Positions 6,383-14,248 of a DNA stretch of 17,715 nt are shown one piece after another. Position numbers and translations under genes: made by a program. The DNA is from Proteobacteria bacterium UBA2383 (GTDB lineage Bacteria; Pseudomonadota; Gammaproteobacteria; Competibacterales; Competibacteraceae), in NCBI GenBank assembly GCA_002343485.1, contig DDST01000111.1, positions 14,740 to 32,454 on the forward strand, read 5' to 3'. Position 1 is the stretch's first letter, and the number at the start of each line of letters is the position of its first letter. The notes under the pieces are model-generated. The model had not been told where the DNA came from. It saw only the letters and a program-made list of their open reading frames with translations, and ran no database searches.

Positions 6383-8479
6383 ATGCCCGAGTTACCTCAA
6401 TTGGAAACGTCATTTTCTCAAGACTTGTTCGATGAAAGCGATCTGTTAATACTGCCATTTTTGCCGGCTGTCATGGAAGAATTACTGGAAATCTGCGAAA
6501 GTGGAAGCATTGATATGCAGAAACAGGCTCAACTCATCGGTTATGACCCCGTTTTAAGCATACGACTGCTGGCCATGGCAAATACGTCCCAAGGCCAGAC
6601 TTTTCAAGCACCCAATCTCCACTATGCACTGGCGATAATGAATCCAACCACCGTGAGAACCCTGGTGGTCACCAGTGCCATTCAACAATTAGCCACACAG
6701 CAGGATTGTTTTCCACCCTCGGCATTGAAACGATTCTGGGGCCATTCCTTGCGTTGTGCCCATCTCGCCCGCCGATTGGCCGAGATCACCGCTTTTCCCG
6801 ACCCTGAGACTGCCTATTTAGCCGGTTTGCTGCATGATCTTGGCAAACTGATTCTCAGTGTCCGCCAGACTACAGCGCCTTATGAAATTCATACCTTAAA
6901 CCGCATCGCTCGAACCTTAAGTGAAGTTCCCGAACTCGAACAGCGACTATTAGGCGCCGATCATTGCACATTAGGTGCAGCTTTGCTGGATGCCTGGAAG
7001 CTGCATCCGTTACTAGGCGATGCAATCCGGTTTCATCATTTGAACATTCAGGAGCTGCGCGGCGCCCATCCTCTACTGCGCCTGCTACACGCCGCCAACC
7101 TGCTGAATCAAGAAACAGAATATCCAGAAACCCTCCTAGCTAAGGAGGGGGAACTGCTGAATTTGAGCGTGGCGGCACTGGAGCAGGCCCGCACTGAGAT
7201 AGATCTCGTGGTCGGACCGTTGATCAACGAACTGAGGATCACAGTGACTGATGCGGAAGATGAGGCAATTGCATTACCAGTTCGCCCATCGTTACAGCAC
7301 ACTATTCAAGATTTGGCGCTGATCGACGCCATACGTAGCGAACTGAGCAACATTGGGGACATATCGGAAATACGGGCAGCGATCGCCCGATGCGCAGCAA
7401 TGCTCTTTGATCTGACCGAGGTGCATTTTTTCCAATACGATTTCCAAACCGGCCTCTTACACGATCGCTCTTCAGCAAAATGGCTAGATGAATTCACTAT
7501 CGACCCTACAGGGTCAACCAACACCTTCCAGCGAGCAGTACGGGAACAACGTATCAGTCATTCGCTAGAACCGCAAATTTCGCTTGGTATTATCGATCAT
7601 CAACTTGCCAGACAGTGGGGAAGCGAAGGCGTATGGTGTCTGCCGCTCCATACCAAAGGCCGGCTCATAGGCGTACTAGGCGCAGGTATTGCGCGGACGC
7701 AGCTGCCGCGCTTGCTCGCTCGGGAACGCCTGCTGCGTCGCTTCGCTGTCGCAGCAGCAATAGTCCTTGACGAACTGAGTCAGCGGGAAATCCAGCAACG
7801 CCGCGCTCGTGAAGATCGGGAATTGCTGCAGCAGCAGCACGTGCGGGCGGTCCTGCATGAAGTTTCCAATCCTCTGACAATTATTCGTAATTCACTGTAT
7901 ATATTGGCCAAGAAGATTGGCGAACAGGCGGATGAAGAATTGCAAATACTGCGAGAAGAGACAGAACGAGCCAGCCGTATCTTGCAACGCCTCGTTGAAC
8001 CGAAAGAACCGCTAACAGAGTCCAGCTTCGATTTGAACAAGACGATCCACGACTTGGCACGGATTCTCGACGAAGCACTGTGTCGGCCGCATAGCATTAA
8101 TTTGAACTTGAATCTCAAAGAAGGGCTGGCACCGTTGGCCCAAGGTCGCGATGCCGTACGGCAAATTCTGCTTAATCTGGTACGCAATGCCGCTGAGGCT
8201 TTGGGAGAACGAGGTCACATTATCGTGACCACCCAGGATGATATCAATCTACATGGACGCCTATATGTGGAAGTCACTGTCGCCGATGACGGCCCAGGTT
8301 TTCCCGAAGCTTTACGCGCCAAGCTTTTCCAGCCGGTGACCAGCGCTAAAGGCGAAGGGCACGCTGGTCTGGGGTTATCCATCGTCAAAAACCTCGTTGA
8401 TGAACTAGGCGGCCTAGTAAGTTATCGTCCTAACTCAGGTGGCGGTACGACCTTTTTGATATTATTGCCACAGATTTGA
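6383..8479 (+). CDS. HDOD-GAF-like sensor histidine kinase
   Basis: A 698-residue soluble histidine kinase; no membrane segment or signal peptide is seen. Residues about 20-230 form an HDOD domain that keeps HD-type residues: H121, H151-D152 in GLLHDLGK, H194, and H218-H219 in RFHH. Residues about 310-465 look like a GAF domain by pattern. A charged coiled coil (465-488) leads to HisKA with the phospho-acceptor H492 in VLHEVSNPLT. The ATPase domain follows: N box N598/N602 (NLVRNAAEAL), G1 DDGPGF (635-640) and G2 AGLGLS (661-666). All kinase motifs are intact. No strong Shine-Dalgarno precedes the ATG. The next gene encodes a REC-GGDEF-EAL regulator on the same strand and is the likely phosphotransfer partner. 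Signal sensed: unknown; it must be cytoplasmic. Confidence 0.88.
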   Translation: MPELPQLETSFSQDLFDESDLLILPFLPAVMEELLEICESGSIDMQKQAQLIGYDPVLSIRLLAMANTSQGQTFQAPNLHYALAIMNPTTVRTLVVTSAIQQLATQQDCFPPSALKRFWGHSLRCAHLARRLAEITAFPDPETAYLAGLLHDLGKLILSVRQTTAPYEIHTLNRIARTLSEVPELEQRLLGADHCTLGAALLDAWKLHPLLGDAIRFHHLNIQELRGAHPLLRLLHAANLLNQETEYPETLLAKEGELLNLSVAALEQARTEIDLVVGPLINELRITVTDAEDEAIALPVRPSLQHTIQDLALIDAIRSELSNIGDISEIRAAIARCAAMLFDLTEVHFFQYDFQTGLLHDRSSAKWLDEFTIDPTGSTNTFQRAVREQRISHSLEPQISLGIIDHQLARQWGSEGVWCLPLHTKGRLIGVLGAGIARTQLPRLLARERLLRRFAVAAAIVLDELSQREIQQRRAREDRELLQQQHVRAVLHEVSNPLTIIRNSLYILAKKIGEQADEELQILREETERASRILQRLVEPKEPLTESSFDLNKTIHDLARILDEALCRPHSINLNLNLKEGLAPLAQGRDAVRQILLNLVRNAAEALGERGHIIVTTQDDINLHGRLYVEVTVADDGPGFPEALRAKLFQPVTSAKGEGHAGLGLSIVKNLVDELGGLVSYRPNSGGGTTFLILLPQI

Positions 8480-8697
8480 GTTAATCTCTCTATCATGTCT
8501 TCTCTTAATTCTCACAGAAAATTTTCGACTAAAAATAGCCCTGAAAGTATATTACATTACACATATTAATTACCGCCTTACTCTAAATTAGCTAATATGA
8601 GTAGAATCAGAAGCGAAATAGTTTCTATCAGAGCGTGTTAAAAACGCCAGGCGTTAGACTTGGGAAACCAGGGCTGGACAAACGGGGGAATGGGGGA
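8480..8697. other. Spacer between kinase and response-regulator genes
   Basis: 218 bp, AT-rich in its first part. A -10-like TATATT lies at 8548-8553 without a convincing -35, and AACGC/GCGTT (8643-8647/8651-8655) form a small hairpin. No terminator is seen after the kinase gene, so read-through and a second internal promoter are both possible. Confidence 0.35.
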
Positions 8698-8699
8698 AT
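8684..8699 (+). repeat. Tandem 8-bp repeat across the regulator start codon
   Basis: GGGGGAAT occurs twice in a row (8684-8691, 8692-8699). Each copy with the following G creates an ATG, at 8690 (out of frame) and 8698 (the used frame). The first G-run (8684-8688) is 9 nt ahead of ATG 8698 and can act as its ribosome-binding site. Confidence 0.55.
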
Positions 8700-11241
8700 G
8701 GAAGAAGACAGGACATTATCTTTGCTGGTGGTGGATGATGAACCGGGCTTACTGGTCAGCCTCGAACAATTGCTCAGAATGCAAGGCTACCTGGTCACCA
8801 TCGCTGCTAGCGGGGTACAAGCTTTAACGCATCTCTCTAAGTCCCGCTACGACTTGCTGCTGCTGGATTTGGCAATGCCCGGAATGAGCGGCACCGGTGT
8901 GCTGGACTTTATCGCTGGGCAGGATTTAGACATGGCGGTCATCGTCATCAGCGGCACGACCTCGGTCGTCGAGGCGACAACCGCCATGCGCCAAGGTGCT
9001 ATCGATTTTCTTCGCAAGCCATTTAATCCTGAGGAGCTGCTGCGCAGTATCACTAATGCCGCCCATAAGTTACGGCTGGAGCGCGCCAACCGGAACATGC
9101 GTCAGCGCCTGGAAACCTCTGAACGCTTGCATCGGTTCATCGTCAACCATTCTCCCGATCTGATTTTCGTGCTAGATATAGAAGGCCGGTTTACTTACCT
9201 CAATCATCGCGTCAAAACCTTACTAGGCTTCGAACCCGAAATTCTGACCGGACAGTCGCTGCTGGAACTCGTGACGCCTATGGACCGGGGGAAAGCCAAA
9301 CAATTATTAGCCGATCTCGCTGATGGACCGGCGAAGTCCCTCTCTGCCGAACTCTGTCTGACACGCAACACCGATTTCCGCCGCCATTATCCACGCCTCG
9401 CGCCACTGGTGATTGTAGAAATCATCGCACTAGCGATCATTGAGGAAAACAATCCAGCATCCCGCTGCACGGGCAGCCATATGGTAGCCCATGACATCAC
9501 CGAACGCCGGCGAGCTGAGGAAGCTTTGCGCCGGGCTAGCGCCCGTTTGGAGCATGTCGTTGGCGCCAGCCCCGCGGTTATTTACTCACGTCATCCTGGT
9601 CCTGGCATGCCAATTAACTTTGTCAGCGCTAACGTGTACGAATTGCTCGGTTACCAGGCAGAAGAACTCCTCGCCAATCAGCACCTCTGGGAGCGATTGA
9701 TCCATCCAGACGACCGGGCGCGGTTGAAATCGATCCTGGATAGCGTGGAGGAACGCCAACTCGTGAACTGTGAATACCGGGTGCAGCGCCGGGATGGCGA
9801 ATGGCGCTGGATCCGGGATACAGCCCGTCTGATTTTCGACGACGATGGACGGCCTCTGGAACGAGTCGGCTCTTGGCTTGACCACACCGAGGCACAACAG
9901 CTTGCCGAGCAACTGACGCATCAAGCCAGCCATGATTCACTCACTGAATTACCCAACCGGCGCGCTTTTGAAATCAGTCTCCAGCAGGCATTGGAAAGTG
10001 CTCGCGAGCATGGCGCCGAACACGTCCTATTTTATCTAGATCTGGACCAGTTCAAAATCATCAACGACACGTGCGGGCATATGGCAGGCGATGCCCTACT
10101 ACGTGAGGTATCACGGATTCTACAGGGATGGATTCGCCGGCAGGATATTCTGGCACGGCTAGGTGGTGACGAGTTTGGGGTACTCATGGAGCATTGTCCC
10201 CTATCCGACGCCATGCGCGTGGCTAATGCGCTGTGCAACGCCGTTAGCGATTTCCGTTTTTCATGGGAAAATAAAACTTTCCGGGCGGGCGTCAGCATTG
10301 GTGTGGTACCGATTGATGTGAATAGTGAAAGCTGCGCCAGTGTCCTCAGCGCTGCCGATAGCGCCTGTTACGCCGCCAAGGATGCCGGGCGTAACCGGGT
10401 ACACCTGTACGCGGAAAACGATTTGGACTTGGCACGCCGCAAGGGCGAAATGCGTTGGGTATCGCGCATTAATCAGGCATTGGAAGATAATCGCTTCCAG
10501 CTTGCCTTCCAGCCAATTATCCCTACGCAAGGACCGTTAAACGGTCATCACTACGAATTGCTCCTGCGCATGAAAGATGAAACCGGCCAGACCGTAATGC
10601 CCGGAGCGTTTCTACCGGCGGCTGAGCGCTATCACTTGGCAGGAAAGCTCGATCAATGGGTCGTAGGAACCGCGTTGGATTGGCTATCCAGCAATCCTTA
10701 TCATCTCAACAATCTCTCTCTGTGCGCTATCAACCTGTCCGGTCATTCCCTGGGCGACAACCATTTGCTAGATTACTTGGTGGGGCGTTTGCAGCGCCAC
10801 TCGCCGCTGACCCGTAAGATCTGCTTCGAAATCACCGAAACTGCCGCTATCGCTAATCTTTCCAGTGCCCTGCATTTTATTCATACACTGAAAGGCATTG
10901 GCTGCCGTTTTGCTCTCGATGACTTCGGCAGTGGGTTTTCTTCGTTTGCCTATCTCAAGAAGCTACCTGTGGATTTTCTCAAGATCGACGGCATGTTTGT
11001 CAAAGACATCATCAATGATCCAGTCTCATTGGCGATGGTAAGCTCCATTAATGAAATCGGGCATGTGATGGGCATGGAAACCATTGCTGAATTTGTGAAA
11101 GACCATGAGGTCTTGGAGAAACTACGCACGATCGGCGTAAATTATGCCCAAGGCTACGGGATCAGCAAACCGCGCCCCTTGGGCGACCTGACTGTACCCG
11201 GCCTGAGTCTGGGTAACAACCCAAATGTCATGTGCGGATAG
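8698..11241 (+). CDS. Response regulator with PAS-PAS-GGDEF-EAL output (c-di-GMP turnover)
   Basis: An 847-residue cytoplasmic protein. Order: REC (about 6-120, phospho-acceptor D57 in LLDLAMPG, K108 in RKPFNP), PAS with PAC (about 140-272), PAS with PAC (about 285-400), GGDEF (about 410-572) and EAL (about 585-830). The cyclase motif GGDEF is intact at 489-493, with a product-inhibition I-site RRQD (480-483) five residues before it. The phosphodiesterase keeps E620 (motif ELL, variant of EAL), N679, E711, DDFGSG (741-746), K762, E794 and Q818, so both activities could be real. Start ATG 8698 lies in a repeated GGGGGAAT stretch; the upstream GTG 8635 adds 21 unconserved residues. The adjacent kinase probably controls it. 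Its end overlaps the convergent MFS-acyltransferase gene. Confidence 0.92.
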   Translation: MEEDRTLSLLVVDDEPGLLVSLEQLLRMQGYLVTIAASGVQALTHLSKSRYDLLLLDLAMPGMSGTGVLDFIAGQDLDMAVIVISGTTSVVEATTAMRQGAIDFLRKPFNPEELLRSITNAAHKLRLERANRNMRQRLETSERLHRFIVNHSPDLIFVLDIEGRFTYLNHRVKTLLGFEPEILTGQSLLELVTPMDRGKAKQLLADLADGPAKSLSAELCLTRNTDFRRHYPRLAPLVIVEIIALAIIEENNPASRCTGSHMVAHDITERRRAEEALRRASARLEHVVGASPAVIYSRHPGPGMPINFVSANVYELLGYQAEELLANQHLWERLIHPDDRARLKSILDSVEERQLVNCEYRVQRRDGEWRWIRDTARLIFDDDGRPLERVGSWLDHTEAQQLAEQLTHQASHDSLTELPNRRAFEISLQQALESAREHGAEHVLFYLDLDQFKIINDTCGHMAGDALLREVSRILQGWIRRQDILARLGGDEFGVLMEHCPLSDAMRVANALCNAVSDFRFSWENKTFRAGVSIGVVPIDVNSESCASVLSAADSACYAAKDAGRNRVHLYAENDLDLARRKGEMRWVSRINQALEDNRFQLAFQPIIPTQGPLNGHHYELLLRMKDETGQTVMPGAFLPAAERYHLAGKLDQWVVGTALDWLSSNPYHLNNLSLCAINLSGHSLGDNHLLDYLVGRLQRHSPLTRKICFEITETAAIANLSSALHFIHTLKGIGCRFALDDFGSGFSSFAYLKKLPVDFLKIDGMFVKDIINDPVSLAMVSSINEIGHVMGMETIAEFVKDHEVLEKLRTIGVNYAQGYGISKPRPLGDLTVPGLSLGNNPNVMCG

Positions 11242-13120
11242 CGTCATCTCCCCGCAATCTGATCACGGTCTCACGCAGCAACGCCGTGGTCGCCTGTTCT
11301 GGAGCAACCGGCTCGCTCACGATCAATTCGATCCGCGACCAGAATCGCCGTGGAAAATGGCTCATGGCCTTGCCACAGCAGCGACTGAAGAAACTGCCCC
11401 ATAGCCCACGCAACGCCATCGGTACGACCGGCGCCGGGTTACGCCGGATAATACGTTGAACACCGTTCTTAAACGAGCCAATTTCGCCATCCCCGGTTAA
11501 TTTTCCCTCCGGAAAAATACCCACAACTTCGCCTTCTTCAAGATAGCGGGCAACCTGCTCATAAGCCTGCTCCAGCACCTTCGTATTCTCCCGTGCCGGA
11601 GCAATGGGAATAGCCCCAGCAGTGCGAAACACAAAGCTGAGCACCGGAATTTTGAAGATTTGATAATCCATCACAAAACGGATCGGCCGCCGGCAACAAC
11701 CAATCACAATGAGGGCATCCATGTAACTGACATGGTTGCAAACCACCACCACTGGCCCTTCTTCGGGAATGTGTTCAAGACCCACCGTCCGCAACCGGTA
11801 AACTGTGTTCACCAGAATCCAGACGATGAAGCGCATCAGGAATTCAGGAACCAGGGTAAAGATATAGACAGCCACTACTGCGTTGAAAATAGCAGTCAAC
11901 AACAAAAATTGTGGAATACTCAGTCCCACGCTGTCGAGAAAAATAATCGCCAGCAGTGCCGACAACACCATGAACAGAGCATTGATAATATTGTTACCGG
12001 CAATGACCCGCGAGCGGAAGCCCGGCTCACTACGCTGCTGGACCAGGGCATACAATGGCACGATATAGAAACCGCCAAACATCCCCATCAACAGGATATC
12101 AAGGAGCACCCGCCAATTGGAAGTGCTGCGTAAAAACTCCAGTGCTCCGATCAGCGGTGCATCAGCGGAAACGGGAGCGCCTGCGAAGAATAAATCGACA
12201 CCAAATACAGTCAGGCCAATAGAACCGAATGGCACCAGACCCAATTCCACTCGCCGCCCTGATAATCGTTCGCACAACATGGAACCAATGCCAATCCCCA
12301 AGGCAAAGGTCGTCAACAACAGCGTCACAACATGTTCATCACCGCCCAAGCTCAGTTTGGTGTAGTTGGGTAATTGCGCTAGATAAGTCGCACCAAGGAA
12401 CCAGAACCAGGAAATTCCCAACACTGATAGAAACACCGTGCGATTGCGGCGGGCAATACTAATTGTGCGCCAGGTTTCGGTGATCGGGTTCCAATTGATG
12501 CGTAAACCAGGCGCATCGGGCGCAGCTTGAGGAATGAACAAACTAGAAATAAATCCCAGCACGGCCAGAGTCACGATCGTACCGGCAATCAGCCAGGTGC
12601 CGTTGCTCTGGATCGCGATCAGCACTCCCCCGAGTAACGTACCAATCAGGATCGCCAGAAAAGTTCCCATTTCCACCCAGCCATTGCCACCAACCAGCTC
12701 TTCCGGTTTGAGATGTTGCGGGAGGATACTGTATTTCACTGGACCGAATAGCGTGGATTGCCAGCCCATTAGAAACAGTAATCCAATCAGCAGAGGCAGA
12801 CTACCCAAGATAAAGGCCATCGCCGCCGCCAGCATAATCACAATCTCCAAGAGCTTGATTAACTGCATCAAACGGGATTTTTCATACTTGTCAGCCAATT
12901 GTCCGGCAGTAGCTGAGAATAGGAAGAAGGGCAGCACGAATAACCCGGCACTGGCATTGATTAATACATTGGCCTGAGCCGGATCAGCCGCCTGGAAAGC
13001 GATCAAAATGATCAAAGCGTTCTTGAAGACATTGTCATTGAACGCGCCCAAAAACTGAGTAATGAAAAACGGCAGGAATCGCCGCTCTTTTAGCAAAGTA
13101 AATTCGTTGCCGGCGGACAT
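11228..13120 (-). CDS. LplT-like MFS transporter fused to 1-acylglycerophosphate acyltransferase (PlsC) domain
   Basis: A 630-residue inner-membrane fusion. Residues about 10-425 hold the membrane segments of an MFS carrier resembling the lysophospholipid flippase LplT (FLGAFNDNVFKNAL near residue 23, GPVKYSILP near 126). Residues about 440-620 are a PlsC domain with H463 and D468 in CNHVSYMD (the HX4D pair) and a FPEGK block (536-540) instead of the more usual FPEGTR. Likely role: moving lysophospholipid inward across the membrane and re-acylating it. Compared with three-part LplT-Aas proteins, no acyl-ACP/AMP-ligase domain follows; the gene simply stops. ATG is preceded by GGAGA at 10 nt. 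It stands alone on the minus strand and its last 14 bp overlap the end of the regulator gene. Confidence 0.88.
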   Translation of the reverse strand: MSAGNEFTLLKERRFLPFFITQFLGAFNDNVFKNALIILIAFQAADPAQANVLINASAGLFVLPFFLFSATAGQLADKYEKSRLMQLIKLLEIVIMLAAAMAFILGSLPLLIGLLFLMGWQSTLFGPVKYSILPQHLKPEELVGGNGWVEMGTFLAILIGTLLGGVLIAIQSNGTWLIAGTIVTLAVLGFISSLFIPQAAPDAPGLRINWNPITETWRTISIARRNRTVFLSVLGISWFWFLGATYLAQLPNYTKLSLGGDEHVVTLLLTTFALGIGIGSMLCERLSGRRVELGLVPFGSIGLTVFGVDLFFAGAPVSADAPLIGALEFLRSTSNWRVLLDILLMGMFGGFYIVPLYALVQQRSEPGFRSRVIAGNNIINALFMVLSALLAIIFLDSVGLSIPQFLLLTAIFNAVVAVYIFTLVPEFLMRFIVWILVNTVYRLRTVGLEHIPEEGPVVVVCNHVSYMDALIVIGCCRRPIRFVMDYQIFKIPVLSFVFRTAGAIPIAPARENTKVLEQAYEQVARYLEEGEVVGIFPEGKLTGDGEIGSFKNGVQRIIRRNPAPVVPMALRGLWGSFFSRCCGKAMSHFPRRFWSRIELIVSEPVAPEQATTALLRETVIRLRGDDAIRT

Positions 13121-13176
13121 ATAGTGGCGTTCTCCAAGAGTTGCCTAGTCGAAGACAGATATTTACAGGAGAATTG

Positions 13177-13203
13177 ATGATTCTTCCAATAATGAGGTCA
13201 TAG
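13177..13203 (+). CDS. Possible 8-codon leader ORF before the DUF4124-like gene
   Basis: MILPIMRS follows AGGAG (13167-13171) at 5 nt spacing and ends 25 bp before ATG 13229, in another frame. The ribosome-binding site is stronger than that of the gene behind it. No conserved content can be judged; chance is likely. Confidence 0.15.
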   Translation: MILPIMRS

Positions 13204-13228
13204 ATTTCGACGGGATGGGGTTCAATAG

Positions 13229-13546
13229 ATGGGTATACGACAAGACAAGGCGCTGAAAAACTGGAACCGTGGACAACGGCAATCTGCTGGCACGGGTTCG
13301 CTGTGGTTATTAATTGTGCTGGGCATTCTGAGTGGCGTATTGCTGTACTGGTACACTGTGCCTCAGAAAGCGCCTTCTTGGGTGCGCGGCCGCTTACCTG
13401 GGATGCCTGAATACACCGGTCCGCTCTACCGTTGGCACGACGGCCGGGGACAACTGCAGATCACCGGCAAACCACCCCGGAACCAGCCTTACGATATAAT
13501 CCAGTATCGCAGTGATACGAATGTCGTTTTGCCGAAGACTCCGTGA
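13229..13546 (+). CDS. Small membrane-anchored protein with DUF4124-like C-terminus
   Basis: A 105-residue protein with a basic N-terminus, one membrane segment (about 24-43) and a C-terminal part outside the cytoplasm by the positive-inside rule. Residues 64-82 (GPLYRWHDGRGQLQITGKP) resemble the DUF4124 pattern, in which an aromatic-tryptophan strand precedes an acidic/glycine turn and a short strand ending in Pro. DUF4124 proteins are common proteobacterial envelope proteins of unknown function. A G-run (13217-13220) lies 8 nt before the ATG. It diverges from the MFS-acyltransferase gene and converges on the Cache gene, with no operon partner. Function unknown; the family link is by pattern only. 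Confidence 0.7.
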   Translation: MGIRQDKALKNWNRGQRQSAGTGSLWLLIVLGILSGVLLYWYTVPQKAPSWVRGRLPGMPEYTGPLYRWHDGRGQLQITGKPPRNQPYDIIQYRSDTNVVLPKTP

Positions 13547-13580
13547 AGTGCTGGGCTACCAAAGCAACACGGCAGTGTAG

Positions 13581-13604
13581 TCTCCCTCTCCCTCTCCCTC
13601 TCCC
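13581..13604. repeat. Hexamer repeat TCTCCC x4 (minus strand: four GGG runs)
   Basis: Four perfect tandem TCTCCC units lie between two convergent genes, followed by TCCTCG. On the minus strand this gives GGG four times with 3-base AGA spacers, the canonical G-quadruplex pattern. A purine run GAGAGAGGG (13621-13629) nearby can pair with parts of the repeat in several registers, so it may also act as a terminator for either side. Confidence 0.75.
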
Positions 13605-13651
13605 TCCTCGCAGGGAAAAAGAGAGAGGGCAGTAAACGAAGCGGCTGTTGG

Positions 13652-14200
13652 CTACGGCGCGTCTTTTTTCGGCTCAATCGCCTGTTGCGCCAACTTATTC
13701 AAATCCTCGACGCTCATGGCTTCATCGTAGATACCCGCGCCAACTCTCACGTCCGGTTGAAAGGACACTTGGGTACTTTGGGTATACGAGATCTTGCGGG
13801 AAGCCTTGGCTTCGCCAGGCTTCGGCCACCAGTATTCGACCCAGCCACCGTCAGCTCTCTTACCAGCATCACATAGTTTTTGGAACAGCAGATTACCCTT
13901 ATCATCCTCCATTTGCAGGATCGGTTTACCGACCAAATCGGGGCGCAGCGGGTGAGCAATCATCTTGTTATCCCGGCAGCTAAAGACAAACACATAGCTG
14001 TTCTTCCACACCCAGTTTGCATTATTGTTGAAGTCTGGAAAGCCAGCCTGGCCCTTGTCATGCAAGTACTTGGCTGCTTCATGCACCTTGGCGATCACTT
14101 CATCGGCGGTGGCAGCGTCGGGATCGATGGCCCCAACCCATGTTGGCGCAGCGCCAAGTACCAGCACCAGGCTGGCAAAACCCAACATTCTTTTTCCCAT
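13652..14200 (-). CDS. Secreted single-Cache-domain protein
   Basis: A 182-residue periplasmic protein. Residues 1-24 form a signal peptide (MGKRMLGFASLVLVLGAAP, cleavage after WVGA). The rest is one sCache_2-type domain: NSYVFVFSCRDNKMIAHP (67-84), DLVGKPI (88-94), GGWVEYWWPKP (118-128) and the closing VGAGIYDE (153-160). No transmembrane anchor, kinase or chemotaxis domain follows, so it is a free periplasmic binder and not a receptor input. C75 and C110 could form a disulfide. GAGAGGG lies 7 nt before the ATG. It sits 48 bp behind satP on the same strand, most likely one operon. Stand-alone Cache proteins bind small organic acids or amino acids in related systems; acetate or another short acid is inferred here from the neighbour. 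Confidence 0.85.
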   Translation of the reverse strand: MGKRMLGFASLVLVLGAAPTWVGAIDPDAATADEVIAKVHEAAKYLHDKGQAGFPDFNNNANWVWKNSYVFVFSCRDNKMIAHPLRPDLVGKPILQMEDDKGNLLFQKLCDAGKRADGGWVEYWWPKPGEAKASRKISYTQSTQVSFQPDVRVGAGIYDEAMSVEDLNKLAQQAIEPKKDAP

Positions 14201-14248
14201 CTTAAGACCCTCTCGAAATTCAGTTACTTGGGCAATAAATCCAGGCGC

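Noticed and set aside
8631..8697. GTG start at 8635 giving a 21-residue longer regulator, and a possible insertion-element end in the same stretch
   Set aside because: The extra residues do not look like a REC N-terminus, and the better start is ATG 8698. The hairpin at 8643-8655 is short and no matching opposite end or target duplication was seen.
11660..12133. 157-codon plus-strand frame inside the MFS-acyltransferase gene
   Set aside because: Histidine- and glutamine-rich shadow frame opposite a conserved coding region.
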